DNA of 64,000 nucleotides from Litsea cubeba (lineage: Eukaryota; Streptophyta; Magnoliopsida; Laurales; Lauraceae): contig CM022947.1 of NCBI GenBank assembly GCA_012931725.1, forward strand, positions 19,422,527 through 19,486,526, read 5' to 3'. Shown one piece after another: positions 1 to 11,319 of this stretch. Both the position numbers and the translations under genes were made by a program. The notes below the pieces were generated by a model. That model did no database searches. It was not told the DNA's origin and saw only the letters and a list, made by a program, of their open reading frames with translations. Numbering within the stretch: the first letter of the stretch is position 1; each line of letters begins with the position of its first letter.

Positions 1-2537
1 ACGGTTCACCAACCGCCTCCTCAGGCTCCTCTTCAAAGGCAATGGGATCTGGACCTGAGTAACAAAGAGTGGGTCAGATACGACGGTATGGCAGGTGGGT
101 GAAAAGATATGACAATAATATAATAAAAACAATGATACCTTGGAAAGTATTAAAACCTGTATAAACAATGAGTTTCATAAAGAAAATGCATCATTTATTA
201 GAAAAAAGTGAAGTTGTATAGAACAAGTAAAGGTACTAAGAATTCGGGAACAAGCAAGATGGCAACCACACGAAGCTAAATCCTCTCACACTAAAGTGAT
301 GGGGGCTATCAGGGCGTTGACCTCAGTCACATGAGGTGAGGAGAGTCAACGATCATATATAAATATATGTAATCAGGACAAGACCATGGCAGCGAACTGG
401 GTAGCAAGACAGGACAAGATACAGGCTGCAACTGGCATGACAAGAGGGGGATCTCCAAGCCGGTGGATTAAACCGACAAGGTACATCCAAGCTTAGTGGT
501 GCTGACACATAGGTTATATGCAATAAATCAAAACAAGTACACATATATCGGGACAAGATGCCCATAGGCAGAAAACATATAGTATTAGGTCAAGTATGAA
601 CAAGATAGCAAAATGCTAAAAATAATAGTCTGGGCATGACTGGTCATATGACGTGACACTTGAAATGTATAAATGAAATTAGGTAAAATCATGTACAAAT
701 GGATTTCTATAATTTTTCGGGTCAAGCGTTAAAGGTCCAAGGTTTAAATCAGTGTGAATAGCATCCCGTATGTTGGATTGGATATAAATTTGGCACTCTT
801 TGAGAATTGAAAACATTCCAGGTCCCTACACACATTAATAAGCCTATAAGACTTTAACGAATCTTGATGATGGGGTTTCTTTCACAACCAAACTTCATAC
901 AATGGTTTTCAAGTCATCCCATAGCATTGGCGCTTCACCAAGACCTCCCTAAGCCTTAGAATCATGTTTCAACTCCACAAGTATTGACCCAGGCCTTACA
1001 GACTGTTTGCTCAAGTGAATTGGAAGTTCGCTCGGGCGAACAGCTCTCTGGGAGGGGTTCGCTCGAGCATACCTATCCGGATCAGGTTGGCTCGAGCAAA
1101 CGGAAGGTTGGCTCGAGCCAACAAGGTTCTGTGAAGGGTTCGCTCGAGCGATGTGTTAAGTTCACTCGAGCGAACTGTCCAAAAACCTATTTTTTGTGTA
1201 TGGTTCGGCTCTTCTTCATCTTCTTTCATACACTTTTGAGCACTTTTTCAATATATATTTAAAGACTCAAAGACCTCCTCAAAACCCCATTCAATCCACC
1301 TCTAACATATACAACCAACTCCATCCAATCCATCTCAATTCATCAATATAAACCCATAGAAATTCATATTTAACAAATCAAAACTTAACACAAACCCATA
1401 TGACATTTTTAAGAGAGTAACAAGCTAGAAGGATACACTAATGAGTGTATTTCAAATCCCAACAAAAGACATGACATGAAGCAAAGCTTTGAGCAATAAA
1501 TATCATTAATGAAAGCTAAGCATATGCATATAACATGATTAATATTAAGAAATTGTTTCATCCACTTGCCTTAGGTCCAAGCTAATCAAAATAAGCATCT
1601 AGTCACCTCTCAAGCCAAGAAACAAAAACCTATAAAAAAAACCCCCCAAATACAACCCTAAAATATCAAAACCAAGCAAGAAGAAGATAGGGTTTGTAAT
1701 AATCAGGATAAAGCCTGTCTAAAGTTAGGAGAATATATATCTAAGAGATTGGAGGGAGTACTCACTTGGAAGTTCTTCAAAAAGAAAAGATCAGTTCAAA
1801 CAAGGTCTCAATGTTGATGGATTTCTTTCTAATGAAATCCAAGAGAAGCTCCCAAGAAGATGAAGAAGATGGTGGAGCTCTTTTCTTGATTTGTGCAAGG
1901 ATGGAGTAGATGGGAGATGAAGAAGCAAGAAGGATGAGGGAAAAGAACCCTAGGGCAGCTGTAGCTTCCTCTTCTCTAATAGATTTGAGCAAGAAAGGAA
2001 AAATGAGGGAGAGGAGCTCTCTTTATATAGAAGTCAGAGGTGGGTCCCACAACTTAAGAAGATTGTCGGGCTAAAAACAAGGCTTTCAGGACCTCAAATG
2101 ATTTTGACGAAGTAAACAAAGTTGATCGGCGAAATTTCTAGTCTCCAAAAAGTATATGTTTTTCGGGTTTTGGTGACATTGGAGATTGTGTCCAGATTTT
2201 GGGTAAAAAGACAGTTTTGCCCTCAAACTAGAGAAAGTCAAGTTTCGGGATCTCGAATGGAAACGGAGTCAACATGAAATTTGAAGAGATTAACAAGATA
2301 AGTTAAACAGGATTAACATATGAAATTAAGAGTCTCGAACAGACCCCCAAGCTCACGCAAAATCGCCAAAGGAAACCCCCAAAGGGTCCCATTAAATCAA
2401 AAAGGCTCTCAAAATTTCCCAAAGCTATTTGAAAAGCTATTCTAATCCCAAACTTAACCAAAATCCACTAAACACACTTAGAGCTAAAATACAACTTAAT
2501 TAACATTAATCGAGGTCTCTCGGGTCGAGGTCTTACA
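1..2537 (+). mobile_element. Long LTR (Ty3/gypsy type), 5' end outside the window
   Basis: The sequence from base 1 aligns by eye along its whole length with 32784-35397, a solo LTR with visible ends. It therefore starts about 490 bases inside that LTR. It ends in the same way (GGGTCGAGGTCTTACA), giving a TG...CA-type terminus at 2537. It contains the same ordered landmarks: the GTTGACCTCAGTCACA block near 315, the ATCCAAGCTTAGTGG block near 485 and the CTCGAG palindrome array near 1010-1180. No tRNA-primer site follows it, so it may be a solo or truncated LTR and not the 5' LTR of the Tat element downstream. Short open frames inside it are by-products of the palindromes. Confidence 0.8.
1010..1180. 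repeat. Array of CTCGAG-centred palindromes inside the LTR
   Basis: Five CTCGAG hexamers lie within about 110 bases. Each is embedded in a longer inverted repeat of the form TTCGCTCGAGCGAA or TTGGCTCGAGCCAA. Spacing is irregular (about 20-40 bases), so this is not a simple tandem array. Matching arrays lie in the LTRs at 33838-34025 and 56696-56785. Confidence 0.8.
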
Positions 2538-2629
2538 CTGACCACGTCAGGCACCATATCTTCTAGAGCTACCTCTACTCAAGTGACTTTCACTGAGATA
2601 CACCCTCTCAAGCTTCTTCTCCTGAGACT

Positions 2630-3760
2630 GTGACTTCAGAAACCACACTCTTCCCGACTTATCATCCTGAAGAAACCCCGGCTGTTGATGCTTGGGACGA
2701 TGAATTAGTCAACAAAGAAGAAAAGTTGTTGGATGTTGTTCACGACTTATTCCAGAAAAATGCTACATGCAACACAATTACTGAGGATGGCAACTCTACT
2801 CCAGACACATCCCCAGTAAATGAGAAATGATAGCCTCTTGATCCCGAAGGTGATCTTCCGAACGAAGACCCTTCTCAAGAAGCTCTCGAAGTTGGTAGAG
2901 GCACCCGCTCTGGTTGGGACTACCACAAAAATTCCAACCAATCTTCTTTTACTTATGTAAATTCTTTGGGAAAAGATGCTGTAAGCGCCCCCAGTGGCAA
3001 CAATGATGAACATGCAGCCCCCAAGGAAGCTTTTAAGTATGACTTGATCGAACACTTCAAACACATACCTGCATGACTGCACATCCTAGATTTTATACGA
3101 ATGTCTCCACGCACTCGTGATAATCTCATATCAGAATTACAAATGCTGAATGAGGATGTCGACAAATATGCCTCGCAAGTCTTCCAAATTGAAATGGACT
3201 ACAGGATCGAAAAATCAGGAGCTTCCTTAAAAGGAGAAAAGAAAACTGAGGGATCATGCATTAAATGCCTATCGATTCAAAAAGCAACCAGTGCAACCAT
3301 CGCATTAACAAAAGAAGACCTCCTACTTGGTGAAACAAGGCACATCCAACCCCTGTACTTCACAGGATACATCAAGTAAATGCCAATGCACAATGTTTAG
3401 ATCTACCCAGGTTCTACACTCAACCTCATCTCCACTTCGGCTCTCGAAGAGTTGGGCATCCCACCCAGCAAGCTGAGCCACACATCTGTATCTATCTTTG
3501 GAGACAATGGGAGTGCTCAAAGGCCTATCGGCAAAATCAGGTTTAAATTATAAATCAGTGATCTTATCTCTGAGGTCACCGTGTATGCGATAAAAACCCC
3601 TTCATGCTACAACATCATTCTCAGACGCTCCTGGATACAATTGCATGGTGTTGTCCCTTCAACTCTACATCAATGCATCAAGTTTGTTGGCGACAACGGC
3701 ACGATACATCGAGTGTTTGCGGACAGAAACCCTTCAAAGGTAAAAAAGTCCACTTTGCAG
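2630..3760 (+). pseudogene. Tat gag C-terminal part and aspartic protease
   Basis: One frame can be followed from 2630 to about 3760 through several stops (for example at 2828, 3074 and 3377). The first ~240 codons are a poorly conserved acidic gag or linker tail. The stretch around 3340-3375 (QPLYFTGYIK) followed by LNLISTSALEELGI at 3413-3454 and the SWIQLHGVVPSTLHQCIKF block near 3634-3690 match the protease region of Tat polyproteins. The catalytic motif, normally D-[SP]-G-S, reads Y-P-G-S-T: a Tyr codon (TAC, 3404-3406) replaces the Asp, so the protease would be dead. The loss of Asp is seen directly; the family assignment comes from recognised motifs. Confidence 0.7.
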
Positions 3761-4923
3761 ACTCCCAGATGTATGAAGGAGAAAAAGAAGAAGAAAAGAA
3801 GGAAATATCACCCTTTGCCGAAAATCTCTAGAAAGATAAAGGCAAGGCTCCTCAACAATCACCGGAAGAAAACAAACCCTTCGGCAAACCCGAAGAGAGC
3901 AATCAACCTCCCTTTGTCATCTCCTTGAAACCTTCAAAGCCTTTGGTCATCACGACTAAAGTGAAGAAGGCAAAGCAAAAGCCTAGGGGCAAATTTGTTG
4001 TCTCTTTCGTTTCTATCATGCAAGACACGGATTCAGATTCAGAGCCAGAAGATGACGCATCGTCAAGCCAAGCTGACACTCAGCAAGTTCAGCCTGCTCT
4101 ACCTCTAATGGAGATACCTGCTGACGTAGAAGATCCTACGTCTGCTTCCTTCGTTGTTCCGCAAACTTTAACAAAGGAAAGACTAATCTTCTTCCATATA
4201 TCGGATGTTCTTCATCAAACTCCATGCTTGAATCTTTTCAAAAGAAAATATGCCTCAGTTATCCCTATATAGTCTTGTGGCACAAGCAATTATGAAGAAA
4301 ATGGACTATAATACTCAAAACCTAGTCGATTTTGGATAATTCCACAGTATTCTCATGCCATTGGGGCCCGCCTTGACCAAAAGCCAACTGGAAGATTGGA
4401 GACTCTACAGCCATGTAGAAAAGTCTTCACATGGGTTAGGGTATGATCCCGACACTCCTCTGAGACAGTTGACCCAAAGGCTTAAAAGGTGACTTGCCGA
4501 CTAAGCCTCAACATCTCATATCCATGAAGACATCGATCTCAATGGATATCTCTTCGATGAGTCACCTGACAAAGATCCAGGAAGCTCATCCAATTGGTAT
4601 GATTTCTCTGACGATGAAGAGGAATTGTTCGATAATACAGACGTGTGGTATTCTGACCTAGAAGAACCCTCATCTCCAAAAGAAATACCTTACTTTGACT
4701 CAGTTTCAACAGGCGATTGGGACCATCACATAGCAAGCCTTGAGAAGATCACTGATTAAGAAGACACATGGAAAGGAACAAAGCATTGGTCTGAAAATGC
4801 CCTTGAAACCCTAGAAGGTTTCATTGAGTTGGAAGCCTCTGAAAATATTATGGAGGAACCACCTTCGAGTCTTCCAATAGAAGATCATGTTCAAAAGATA
4901 GACTTGGGAACGCCAGATAACCC
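3761..4923 (+). other. Tat polyprotein linker between protease and reverse transcriptase
   Basis: Lys-rich then acidic, low-complexity coding-like sequence, with open pieces at 3581-3928 and 3925-4272 in different frames. From 4520 to 4920 it is rich in Asp, Glu and Ser codons. Tat polyproteins have a long variable spacer here. No catalytic domain is recognised, and there are many stops. Confidence 0.5.
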
Positions 4924-5780
4924 ATGTCCTGTATTATAAGCAAGAATATAAAGGATGATGAGTTACCCGAGTATATTGTTTTTCTTCGTGAGTTCGTTGA
5001 TTGCTTTGCATGGTCTTACGCTGAAATGCCTGGTTTAGACCCCAAAGTAGCAGTCTACAAACTCAATCTTCAAGAAGACATCAAGCCTGTCAAGCAAGAC
5101 CAAAAAAGATTCTTTCCAGATGTGATGGATAAAATTGAACAAGAAGTTCAAAAACTCAAAAGAGTTGGCTTCATCCATGAGGAACAACATCCTGAATGGT
5201 GGGCCAACATTATCCCCGTGACGAAGAAAAATGGGCAGATCAGGGTCTGTATTGATATAGAGACCTGAATGATGCTTGCCCTAAAAATGAATTCCCGCTC
5301 CCAATACTGGAGGTAATGATTGACAATACCTGTGGATTCGAGCGAATGACATTCATGAATGGTTTCTCTGGTTACAATCAGATAAAGATGCATCTTGAGG
5401 ATGAAAAACACAATTAATTTCGGACTCCATTTGGCGTGTATTGCTACACTGTCATGACATTTGGTCTGGAAAATGCTGGTGCCACATATCAGAGGGCTAT
5501 GATGAAAATATTCTAAGATATGCAACATAAGATGGACGATTGTTACATTGATGACCTCGCCGTCAAAAGTAAAAGAAAAGAAGATCACCTCGAAGATCTT
5601 CGAGAAGTCTCCCTCCAGCTTCGCAAACACAACCTGTGGATGAATCCTCTGAAGTGTTTTTTCGGCGTCTCATCGGATAAGTTCCTCGGATTCCTACTTT
5701 GGAAAGCTGGAATAGAACTTGACCCCATCAAAGTCAAGGCTATTCTAAAAATGCCCTCTCTATGAACCTTGAGATAACTC
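4924..5780 (+). pseudogene. Tat reverse transcriptase
   Basis: Reverse transcriptase copies element RNA into DNA. The start of the domain is clear: FAWSYAEMPGLDPKVAV (about 5005-5055), then VGFIHEEQHPEWWANIIPV (5164-5220) and KKNGQIRVCID (5224-5256). A one-base frame change follows the VCID motif (about 5256-5266), after which the normal continuation (DLNDACPKNEFPLP) is read in another frame. The active site is present as YIDD at 5544-5555, followed by LAVKSKRKEDHLEDL and the NPLKCFFGVSSDKFLGFLL block. In-frame stops lie around 5415, 5513 and 5762. The order and wording of the motifs match the Tat lineage. Confidence 0.85.
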
Positions 5781-5798
5781 AAAGGGCTTCAAGGGAGA

Positions 5799-6299
5799 TT
5801 GGCCTACATCAGACGGTTCATCTCCAATCTTTCGGGGAAATGCTATCCATTCTCCCGGTTGATGAAGAAAGGTATAGGCTTTGTATGGGATGCTGACTGT
5901 GAAGCTGCATTTCAAGATATCAAGTCATACCTGACCAAACCTCCAGTGTTAGCGGCTCCTACCACTGGAAAACCATTCATCTTGTACACAAGAGCCTTTG
6001 ACCATTCTCTAGGTGCTCTACTCGCACAAGAAAATGATGAGAGAAAAGAAACTGCTCTATGCTACCTCGGCCGCATGCCGATAGGTGCAGAGCATTGCTA
6101 CTCTCTAGTCGAAAAGGAATGCCTTGCAATGATGTTTGCCGTACAAAAGCTACATCACTACTTGCCTTCCAACACAGTCTACCTGGTTTTGAGGATCAAC
6201 CTCTTGAAGGTCCTTGTTACAAAAGCAGGTTCTCTCAATGCCCGACTGGCAAAATGGTCCATCCTTCTATCACAATTTAATATTAGGTATGTACCATAA
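5799..6299 (+). pseudogene. Tat RNase H, first copy
   Basis: It begins with the reverse-transcriptase/RNase H connection (AYIRRFISNLSGKCYPFSRL) and continues with AAFQDIKSYLTKPPVLAAP and SLGALLAQENDERKETALCYL. The expected acidic residue of the LYTRAFDHS motif is altered: families usually have LY.A, with an acid in [TI]D or AxE positions. EKECLAMMFAVQKLHHYL is intact. It ends at a stop at 6297-6299 in the conserved continuation. RNase H would remove the RNA strand during reverse transcription. Confidence 0.75.
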
Positions 6300-6431
6300 A
6301 AAGCAATCAAAGGCCAAGTTCTAGCTGATTTTCTCGCAGAGCATCCGTTGCCTAAAGATTCTCCACTCAAAAATGATCTCCCAGACGAACCCGTCTACAA
6401 TGTGGAGACTTCCTCACAAAATGCCTCCTAG

Positions 6432-6851
6432 GGCATGTACTTTGACGGTGCAACAATGACAAATGAAAAAAGATAGCTAATCTCCGGAGTTGGCATCCTC
6501 TTTGTTAGCCCCGACAAATATATGATTTCGCATGCTTTCTCGCTACTAGAACCATGCACAAACAATGCAGCTGAATTCCAAGCTCTGATCCTAGGATTGG
6601 AACTCGCAATCGAATCTGGCATCACCATACTGGAAGTCTTTGGAGACTCTCAACTGATCGCCAACCAGATGAATCAAAAATTTGAAGTCAGGAAGCCTGA
6701 TCTGCTGCCTTACTACAACAAAGCACAATCGTTTCTGCAAAAGTTTAACATCTGTCACATCACTCACATACGCAGAGGTGAAAACATCCGTGAAGATGCC
6801 CTGGCCAGACTTGCCGCATCTATGGTGATCCAGGAAGGGGAAAATATGTAA
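6432..6851 (+). pseudogene. Second (archaeal-type) RNase H typical of Tat elements
   Basis: The domain starts with MYFDGATMTNEKR, has a stop near 6477, then runs on as GVGILFVSPDKYMISHAF, NNAAEFQALILGLELAIE, LEVFGDSQLIANQMNQKFEV and RRGENIREDALARLAAS. The D, E and D catalytic set is present (FDG, AAEFQAL, GDSQL). An extra RNase H in this position marks the Tat group. It is followed after about 70 bases by the integrase in the same frame. Confidence 0.85.
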
Positions 6852-6920
6852 ATTACAGTGTGCAAGAGAAGGATCATCCCTCCTCTTAACACACACTAAG
6901 CAGTTGCTGAATGCCACCAA

Positions 6921-7810
6921 GTGGTTGGAAGTCGGATATCTATCCTTAGGCTTTCAATCAGCGACTGGAGGGATCCGTTCATTGATTACACTATATTCGG
7001 AATCCTACCTGAAGATCCAAAAGAACGGGTAAGCATCCAAAGGCGAGCCCCAAACTTTGATTTGGATATTCCTTCAAAAATCCTCTACAAGAAATCCTTC
7101 AACGGAGTACTACGCTGCTTGTTACAACAAGAGGCTGAAGAAACTCTCAAAGAAGTTCATGCTGGTCTTTGTGGAGCCCATCAGGCTGGTCCTAAGCTTT
7201 ACGATCAGATAAAAAGGTTAGGTTATTATTGTCCTACCATGGTGGCTGACGCAATGCAGTTTGCTAAGCGTTGCCAACAATGCCAAGTTCACAGAGATTA
7301 TTTTCACATGCCTCCAGAATGGCTGCATCCTACAACGATCTCATGGCCTCTCAAAGCATGGGGTATGCACATCATAGGTCATATTTCTCCCCCTTCAAGC
7401 AAAGGTCATCGCTTCATCTTCGCCGCTACGGATTATTTTTCCAAGTGGTTAGAAGCATTTGCGCTAAACGAAATGAAGACCTCATCAATTCTTCAGTTCC
7501 TGCGCACCAACATCGTTTGTCGTTTTGGCATACCTAAAAGATTTGTCCATGATAACGAACCACAATTCCGGGATCATCGATTCTACAGGTTCTGCGATAA
7601 ATACAAAATCCAAAGCTGTCCTTCGACTCCAAACAATCCGGCAGCAAACGGATTAGTAGAAGCCTTCAACAAGACACTCTGCAAAATCTTCAAGAAAATG
7701 GTCTCTAGTCACAAAAAAGACTAGAGCGATAAACTGTCTGAAGCTTTGTGGGCCTATCAAACCAACGCTCGAGGACCAACCCATAGCACTCCATTCTCTT
7801 TGGTCTATAG
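6921..7810 (+). pseudogene. Tat integrase, truncated at its 3' end
   Basis: The N-terminal zinc-binding part is recognisable (EVHAGLCGAHQ, then CQQCQ near 7274-7287). In the catalytic core the first Asp, expected in the WGMDIIG motif, is replaced by His (CAC, 7368-7370). The second Asp is kept in VHDNEPQF (7551-7553) and the Glu in NGLVEAFNKTL (7659-7661). A stop lies at 7722-7724, with readable sequence after it (SEALWAYQTNARGPTHSTPF, then SLVY) up to 7810, where the LTR beginning TGTTGACACC starts. The rest of the core and the C-terminus are absent. Confidence 0.85.
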
Positions 7811-8033
7811 TGTTGACACCAAAAATGTCACTTTGCTTCCTCAATAACAAGAAAGCTACATGAAGTCGCGGCCTATCACAAATAGGCGATGCTGCTTCTA
7901 AAAAAATCAAATCTGGTCAGAATCAAACAAAAACTGCAAGATCCTTCAAGACAGCCAAAAGAAGAGTACACAAGAAGTTTCGGGCCATTTCAAAATCATT
8001 GGGCCTAACTTCGCTTCTCCGATAGCTGAACAA

Positions 8034-8640
8034 GAGCTCTCGGCGGTAACAGCATCAAAGACACCAAATCTTCGATCAGAGCTTATGGATAGTCCCACAA
8101 TACATCTAAAGGCTCCACATCAAGTTCCAAGTCAAACCGACAACGATTGATCCTACATCAACCCTCAAACAGCTAAATCAAGCCTCTCGGCGGTGACAAC
8201 CACCGAGGCCATTACTCATCAAACAGAGCACATGGGCATATTCAAGATGCTTACAAAGGGCTACACGTCAAGTTTCTGTTTATTTCAGCAACATTTGACC
8301 AGACTTTGACTCTCGGAAGCCAAATCTAACCTCTTGGCGGTGAAGCTCCCCGGGACCATGGTTTCCAAGACAGAGCCTATGGATCATCTAAAAATGACTC
8401 CAATAGGTTTCCTGTCAAATTTCAAGTCAATCGGACATCGGTTGACCCCACATCAAGGCACGACATCTTCCTCATGACAAAATCAAATGTACTGGCGACA
8501 GGACCCCATACGGCTTCAAAACTCAAAGAAAAGCTATGGTTGGTCTTATTTATTACTCAGGAGACTTCACCTCAAATTTTAGGTCATTCCGACATCGTTT
8601 GACCCAGTTTCACCTTCTGACGGAAAATCGGTAGCTTTAC
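8034..8640 (+). repeat. Four degenerate ~147-bp tandem units in the 5' LTR
   Basis: A CTCTCGGCGGT-like phrase recurs at 8034, 8181 and 8328 (spacing 147 each) and as ACTGGCGA near 8490. Each unit goes on to a 'cagagc..atggat' phrase, a 'tcaag/tcaaattt.aagtca' phrase and 'cgacaac/catcg.ttgacc'. The same units occur in the 3' LTR (about 18300-18890). Confidence 0.65.
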
Positions 8641-9512
8641 GCTACAAAGTCTTCGGCTTTCCCGGAGAATTGGAAACTTTGCACCCCAAAATGCAAGGAT
8701 TCTCGTCAAGTTTTCTATAGGGAAATCAAGCCAATAAATGTGCAAAAATATATATAAAAAAGAATGAAAAAAGACCTCGAAATGGCTGCGAAACGGGACC
8801 ACAAGGGGATAATTCCCCCTAGGGTCGCCGGCGACCATGGAGCCCCGAATTGCCGGATTCGCCCCGGAAAGCCCTGTTTTCCGTCGTTTTTCGCGTTTCG
8901 AAGCTTCCAACCCCTGTGATTTTTCAAGATTCATACTTTTGAGGCACCAAATCCTTCGATATCGTCAAAATTATGGGTTCATCTTCAAGGGTATCAAAAT
9001 CGACATTGATCGCCAACCGGTCGACCAAAAAAGTGCACTTTCTAGCCGATCGATCGAGAAATCAACATGACAGATATCACCGGCCTGCTACTAGTTATTA
9101 ATGTCTAAAGTTACATAGTCATCTGATGTTGATCAGTAAGTAGATCCATCGATGATCATCGCCAAAACAACTCCAAAAGACGCGGCACAGTCCATGACTC
9201 TTCATCTGCTCGGTGACCACTTAATACAATTAATTGGCTAGCTTTATTGCAGTCATTAATTCATTTCTTTGGACAGCCCATCAGAAGCAAGCATTCCGGA
9301 GTTACAAGTCAAAGGTTTCATGGCATTTAAACCATGAAACTCCTCCCATCATGGTGATTAAAGGCGATTAAATACCCTCAATCTCCACTGGCCAATCAGA
9401 AGCCAAGAAAAAAGAGTTATAAAATAAAGAAATAAATCTTGTAACTCCTCCCTTTATGTAGCTTTATGACAATTAAGGCTCATAAACTCTCCTAAATGGC
9501 TACCTAAAAGCC

Positions 9513-9521
9513 TATAAATAG
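9513..9521 (+). promoter_or_regulatory. TATA box of the 5' LTR
   Basis: TATAAATAG in the context AAGCCTATAAATAGTAGAGC. The same box is kept in the 3' LTR at 19690-19698, which supports it as the U3 promoter core. Confidence 0.65.
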
Positions 9522-9846
9522 TAGAGCACTCCAAGCATTCTACATCACTTCCAAAGCATCAGACACAGATCCGAAAATCCTGGATTCCGAAGTCTAGAAA
9601 AAAAGAGAGAAAACCCTGTTAAAGTTCTGCACTGGCCACCACTACAAGGTGACAAAAGTCCCTTGGGAGGTACCCCCCCAAGGTCCTTGCCTTCTCCTTC
9701 TGCCAACAATGGCTTAGACGTGGCTTTTCAGTCCGTCTACTTAGCTTTTTATTAGACATAGGACCTCCTCTTGGTCTTTGTCCTCTAAAAATCTAAGGTT
9801 ATAGCCAAGCCAAGCGAATCAAGAGCATCATTTGTTCTCATCTGCA

Positions 9847-10290
9847 TGGATAACGGCGCATATGCACTCCTAAACATGGAGTGTGACAGATGTATGCTGC
9901 CCATCAACAACAAGTTTTTAAAGCGGTATTACCCTTGAAGACTTACCCAACTAGGTAAGAGCAATGTCTGCACAGCCAAAGCCTATTTCCAAGTACTCGC
10001 TCGTCAAACCCACTCCTTTTAGAATTTTTTTATCAAATGTTAAAATTTCTAGAAACTCAAAATAATACTTACTTTCATCGTTTCATTGTTCAAAAAACCC
10101 AAGTTTAGGAGCCTCTCCCTAACTTGACCAAAATTTTCGACCCTAGTCCAGAATTCATGGTTTGAAACAAAATCCGGATTCAGGGATTTCCACCCTAGTC
10201 CACCCTGCCATTCACCGCCAAAATGGTTTTGGGTCAAAATTTACGACCCTCGTGTCTTTAACAAAAAAAATGGTTTTTCCAAAAATCACG
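9847..10290. other. Interior of the non-autonomous element, no recognised feature
   Basis: The leader region after the 5' LTR. It does not show the usual TGGTATCAGAGC primer site or another tRNA 3'-end complement that I can recognise. There is no gene. Confidence 0.5.
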
Positions 10291-10740
10291 GGGAAGCAAC
10301 GCTTAGTCGATACTTGCACAAATCGGAAGAATGCGAACCACATTCGACACTTCCAAAATCTCAGGGAAACGAAATTTCGTCGATACTTGCAAAATCCAAA
10401 AAATCGTGGAGACGCAACATTCTAGTTGATATCCATAACCCAAAATCCAAAGTTTCGAAAAAACCAAAAACTCGTGGAGATGCAACATTTCAGTTGATAT
10501 CCACAAAGGTTCTAGAAAACTGTAATTTTCAAAAATCATTGGGAAACGACATCAAGTCAGTACCCGCAAAATAAATTTTTTTGAAAAGCAAGGAAGCGAC
10601 TCTTAGTAGATACTTGCACCCAAATCCGCGAGGAGGCGACATTGCATCGATACTCGCAACTGAGTGAGCAAGGATGCGACATTCCATCGATACTTGCAAG
10701 ACCATTCAGCAGGGAGGCGACTTTTAGTCGACACTTGCAG
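10291..10740 (+). repeat. Tandem array with GGGARGCGACATT...TCGATACTTGCA units
   Basis: At least nine degenerate units. Each has a G/A-rich head (GGGAAGCAAC, GGAGACGCAA, GGAGGCGACATT) followed after about 8-12 bases by GTCGATACTTGCA or GTTGATATCCA. Spacing is roughly 40-65 bases. The last units (10620-10740) are the most regular, about 55 bases. Confidence 0.65.
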
Positions 10741-10748
10741 TTTTAAAA

Positions 10749-11090
10749 ATGAAAAACCTGGCTCTCATGCCAAAACCGACTATCAAAGCCACAAAACCTG
10801 GCTCTCACGCCAAATCGACTATTAATGCCACAAAGCCGGCTATCAATGCCACACAAAAACTGGATTTCACGCCAACAAATCAAAACTTGCGGCTTTCAAA
10901 AAAGCCCGGTGCCACAAACCGGCTAACAATGCCACAAACCGGCTGTCAATGCCATAAAATCGGCTCTCATGCCAGAAACAAACATTGGCCTTCGCATAAA
11001 AAATAAAATTTTGGCTATCATGCCATAAACCCAAATTTGGTTTTCATGCCACAAACAAAATCTGGCTCCAATGCCAAAACAATCATTTGA
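10749..11090 (+). repeat. Tandem array of ~20-base 'CCGGCTATCAATGCCACAAA' units
   Basis: The phrase [AC]CTGGCTCTCATGCCA / CGGCTATCAATGCCACAAA recurs about 14 times with small variations between 10757 and 11075. A faint echo (CGGCTATAAATGCCAAAC and CGCCTTTCACGGCATTTC) lies at 20213-20270, just outside the 3' LTR. Confidence 0.7.
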
Positions 11091-11319
11091 CAAAAGATTT
11101 TCATAAAATGACAAACTTTTGATCAAATTTTCAAAAAACAATCATTTTCCATTTAGCAATTGCTTTCGTCACAAAAAAGGATTTAAGTGAAAGTAGGGAA
11201 TACAAAAAAAAAAAAAAAGTGTTCATAAGCACTACAAAAAAAAAGAGTACAAAAAAATACATGTGGTACAAAAAAAAAATTAAGAGTTCCCGTTACAAAA
11301 AATGAGAGAAACCAGGAGC

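Larger units (their letters stand above)
2538..7810 (+). mobile_element. Internal region of a Tat-lineage Ty3/gypsy element, decayed
   Basis: Protein domains run gag end, protease, reverse transcriptase, RNase H, a second RNase H, integrase. The additional RNase H between the first RNase H and the integrase is diagnostic of the Tat lineage of plant Ty3/gypsy elements. Reading frames are broken by several stops and at least two frame changes. The integrase is cut in mid-domain at 7810, where a different LTR begins, so the 3' part and 3' LTR are missing. No primer-binding site is seen after 2537. The element is certainly non-functional. Confidence 0.85.
7811..9846 (+). mobile_element. 5' LTR of the non-autonomous element
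   Basis: It starts TGTTGACACC immediately after the broken integrase and ends near CATCTGCA (9846). Colinear with 18076-20042, with scattered substitutions and indels. It contains degenerate ~147-bp tandem units (8034-8640) and a TATA box at 9513-9521. Downstream of the TATA box is a GC-rich inverted stretch (CCTTGGGAGG...CCAAGG, near 9661-9690) of the kind seen in LTR leader or polyadenylation regions. Short open frames inside are not considered genes. Confidence 0.8.

Noticed and set aside
1010..1180. CRISPR-like array of repeats and spacers
   Set aside because: The repeats are short palindromes of unequal spacing inside a plant LTR; there are no uniform spacers and no cas genes.
1..2537. 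5' LTR of the Tat element that follows
   Set aside because: No primer site after 2537, and its family also occurs here as a solo LTR with TSD, unrelated to Tat coding DNA.
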